Of a stretch of DNA of 64,000 bases, positions 63,601 through 64,000 are shown in pieces. Location of the stretch: positions 124,001-188,000 of the forward strand of contig CAZWSC010000096.1 of NCBI GenBank assembly GCA_964636385.1. Direction: 5' to 3'. This DNA comes from CAZWSC01 sp964636385. Its GTDB lineage: Bacteria > Eisenbacteria > RBG-16-71-46 > CAIMUX01. The translations under genes were made by a program, and so were the position numbers. The notes under the pieces are model-generated. The model was not told the DNA's origin, did not search any database, and saw nothing but the letters and a program-made list of their open reading frames with translations. The stretch's first letter is position 1; the number at the start of each line of letters is the position of its first letter.

Positions 63601-64000
63601 GGACAACCTGAACCCGCAGTACAGGATCGACGGCGAGTTGGTGGGAGACGGGATCTACATCCTGCACGATGCGGAGAGTCACAGGTTCGTAGTGGAGTGG
63701 AGCCGGCTGGTCAACCACCGTTACGAGCCGAACCAGAATGAGGAGGGGCTGGAAGACCTGCAGACCTTCCAGGTCCTCCTGTTCGATCCCGCCTACAAGC
63801 GGAGCGCGACCACCGGGGACGGGGTCTTCCAGTTCCAGTACAAGCAGGTGGTCAACAACGATGCAGAGAGGATGTTCGCCACTGTGGGTATCGAGGACCA
63901 CACGAAGACCATGGGGCTGGAGCATACCTACATCAATCTCTACCATCCTGCGGCCGCCCCGCTTTCTCCGGGACTCGCCATACGCTTCACCACAGAGCCA
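60674..64000 (+). CDS. Second C25 (gingipain-like) protease (3' end missing)
   Basis: An open frame of 1109 codons runs off the right edge. After a basic leader and a hydrophobic segment (about residues 38-60) comes a prodomain, then a C25 domain with His279 in SVTDHYIS and Cys430 in SFVCRNNDFG. The catalytic region is shorter than in the gene at 53567. Downstream are Ig-like parts and, from about residue 880, a module with LPFTFTYYGRDYD and SDNGWISFD that clearly matches one in that neighbour. A FlgD-like tail is expected beyond the window. The GTG at 60674 is chosen because GGAGG stands 5 bases upstream; ATG at 60782 is the first Met of the hydrophobic segment and an alternative. Confidence 0.85.
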   Translation, partial: MYRLSTSATHASGSSTRLFRTDRPVTGQAISLPRHLMRWVGPLLASVLVLLGLPDSAPAALSLRQAVDADLTIRLQGQIADLQESSVRLAIVPDGRKAAGARVLLNGTDATGDGLVEVGPPFTVRGVQFVPVIQHPADPGKGLGPVEIEVVLDTEPDDASKLLGQSRARRFSRGFYRPLARLLDEEQLAALESDLPGSYLIISAPQYQAAVEPLAQWKREKGYVTELVTTDQAGGSVAQIREFVSDRYRNADVPPQFVLLVGDVDVMPVGTFDGSVTDHYISMIDGDDFLPDLSVGRLSGTGLVDIQTFVAKILRHEMDPYREEGGEWFRRGLMVAANYASTTPIATSRWCRLQLLDTGFSQVDTLFHPPLPYSNGHFFINPKVNAGVSIIGYRGWARGHQGWEPPIYVREHVMALENGWKLPVVMSFVCRNNDFGHREQCFGEIWTNAGSPDAPKGAVAFLGNSHPWSHTRFNDAQAFGTFNAIREGRARTLGQLMDAGKYENLVQFPAQLYYEDFRSAAVEFYYFIYNLLGDPEMELWLAEPVDIAVGHPASIYIGTDLVEVSVEDFATQGPVEGARVGISQGRSVLALGFTDAHGMARIPISILSGDQPVKVTVTGAGVQPYQESIPVSQSASAMLAVSGMLIVDSGEGESRGNGDGIPNPGETIELHPVLYNHGAEASAPIPAGLSADTGIDIVTGTANYPAIRPGDEAHPDEPFVITLDRDLADGRQLLLRIAGLGPRDAHPVLNVHAPALVYDGHTLDGDGHLMPGGRSLLSVSVRNGGNQASGNVVAVLRSLLPDLAVVTDSTADLAPIPAGERGECTREFEVQVLDGLAIGQAVPFMLTLTAPNGRVEMTSFSMLVGEVDYRAPIGPDAYGYYAYDNCDTDYPDSAPVYDWVTASTAYGGSGTRLSLRDQDLVLVDLPFTFTYYGRDYDQILVSDNGWISFDTTPYYDWFNWSMPSAYGNAARIAPFWDNLNPQYRIDGELVGDGIYILHDAESHRFVVEWSRLVNHRYEPNQNEEGLEDLQTFQVLLFDPAYKRSATTGDGVFQFQYKQVVNNDAERMFATVGIEDHTKTMGLEHTYINLYHPAAAPLSPGLAIRFTTEP

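Noticed and set aside
1..64000. tRNA, rRNA, CRISPR arrays, prophage, integrons, toxin-antitoxin pairs
   Set aside because: Looked for cloverleaf-like or regularly spaced repeat sequence and for integrase, capsid or Cas motifs on both strands; none seen. A short tRNA could be missed without a covariance search.

Overview
The window is dense, high-GC chromosomal DNA from a Gram-negative-type bacterium, probably an uncultivated member of the FCB-like phyla such as Candidatus Eisenbacteria. That assignment is an inference. It rests on outer-membrane barrels, lipoproteins and large secreted proteases (families S1, S8, C10 and C25), several of which end in a FlgD-like C-terminal module, together with GTG/TTG starts on strong Shine-Dalgarno sites. 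I see no rRNA, tRNA, CRISPR array, prophage or intact insertion sequence. One possible transposase remnant lies near 44.6-44.9 kb.

Layout. 1-1.5 kb: the 5' part of a secreted lysyl-endopeptidase-like protease (minus strand), divergent from a DUF948/YtxH envelope pair (1.8-2.6 kb). 2.7-9.1 kb: an EEP-family hydrolase, a DsbD-like electron transporter with a thioredoxin tail, an M18 aminopeptidase, a HAD hydrolase and a small polytopic membrane protein. 9.3-16.3 kb (minus): an unusual UbiA-TPR fusion, a secreted subtilase and a Rho factor whose usual RNA-binding N-terminus is replaced by an Arg/Gly/Pro-rich tail. 16.6-25.9 kb (plus): thioredoxin, a lipoprotein, a BaiN/HI0933-type flavoprotein, YgiQ radical SAM protein, a secreted zinc-ribbon protein, two overlapping D,D-carboxypeptidases and a double-domain ThyX.

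26-38.8 kb: an isochorismatase-family hydrolase and a kinase-like protein (minus), Maf and squalene/phytoene synthase (plus), then a minus-strand run of lipoprotein, P-loop NTPase, TrkA, TrkH and PEP-synthase regulator. PNPase and a membrane-anchored EEP protein follow on plus, then a DUF2058 protein. 39-49.5 kb: a C10 protease/beta-helix fusion, an EamA-YitT-methyltransferase group, a CYTH protein, exonuclease III, a hemerythrin-like helical protein, a small DUF883-like anchor and an Omp85-like barrel.

50-64 kb is an envelope/secretion block: a GT-C type membrane glycosyltransferase candidate followed by a TPR plus beta-barrel protein, a giant C25 (gingipain-like) protease, a beta-helix protein and a second C25 protease running off the window. 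The two C25 proteins share non-catalytic modules. The common FlgD-like tail suggests one export or anchoring route for most of these products. Thiol chemistry (DsbD-like, thioredoxin) and cell-wall trimming (carboxypeptidases) fit a cell that invests heavily in its envelope. The most unusual single genes are the Rho variant and the UbiA-TPR fusion.
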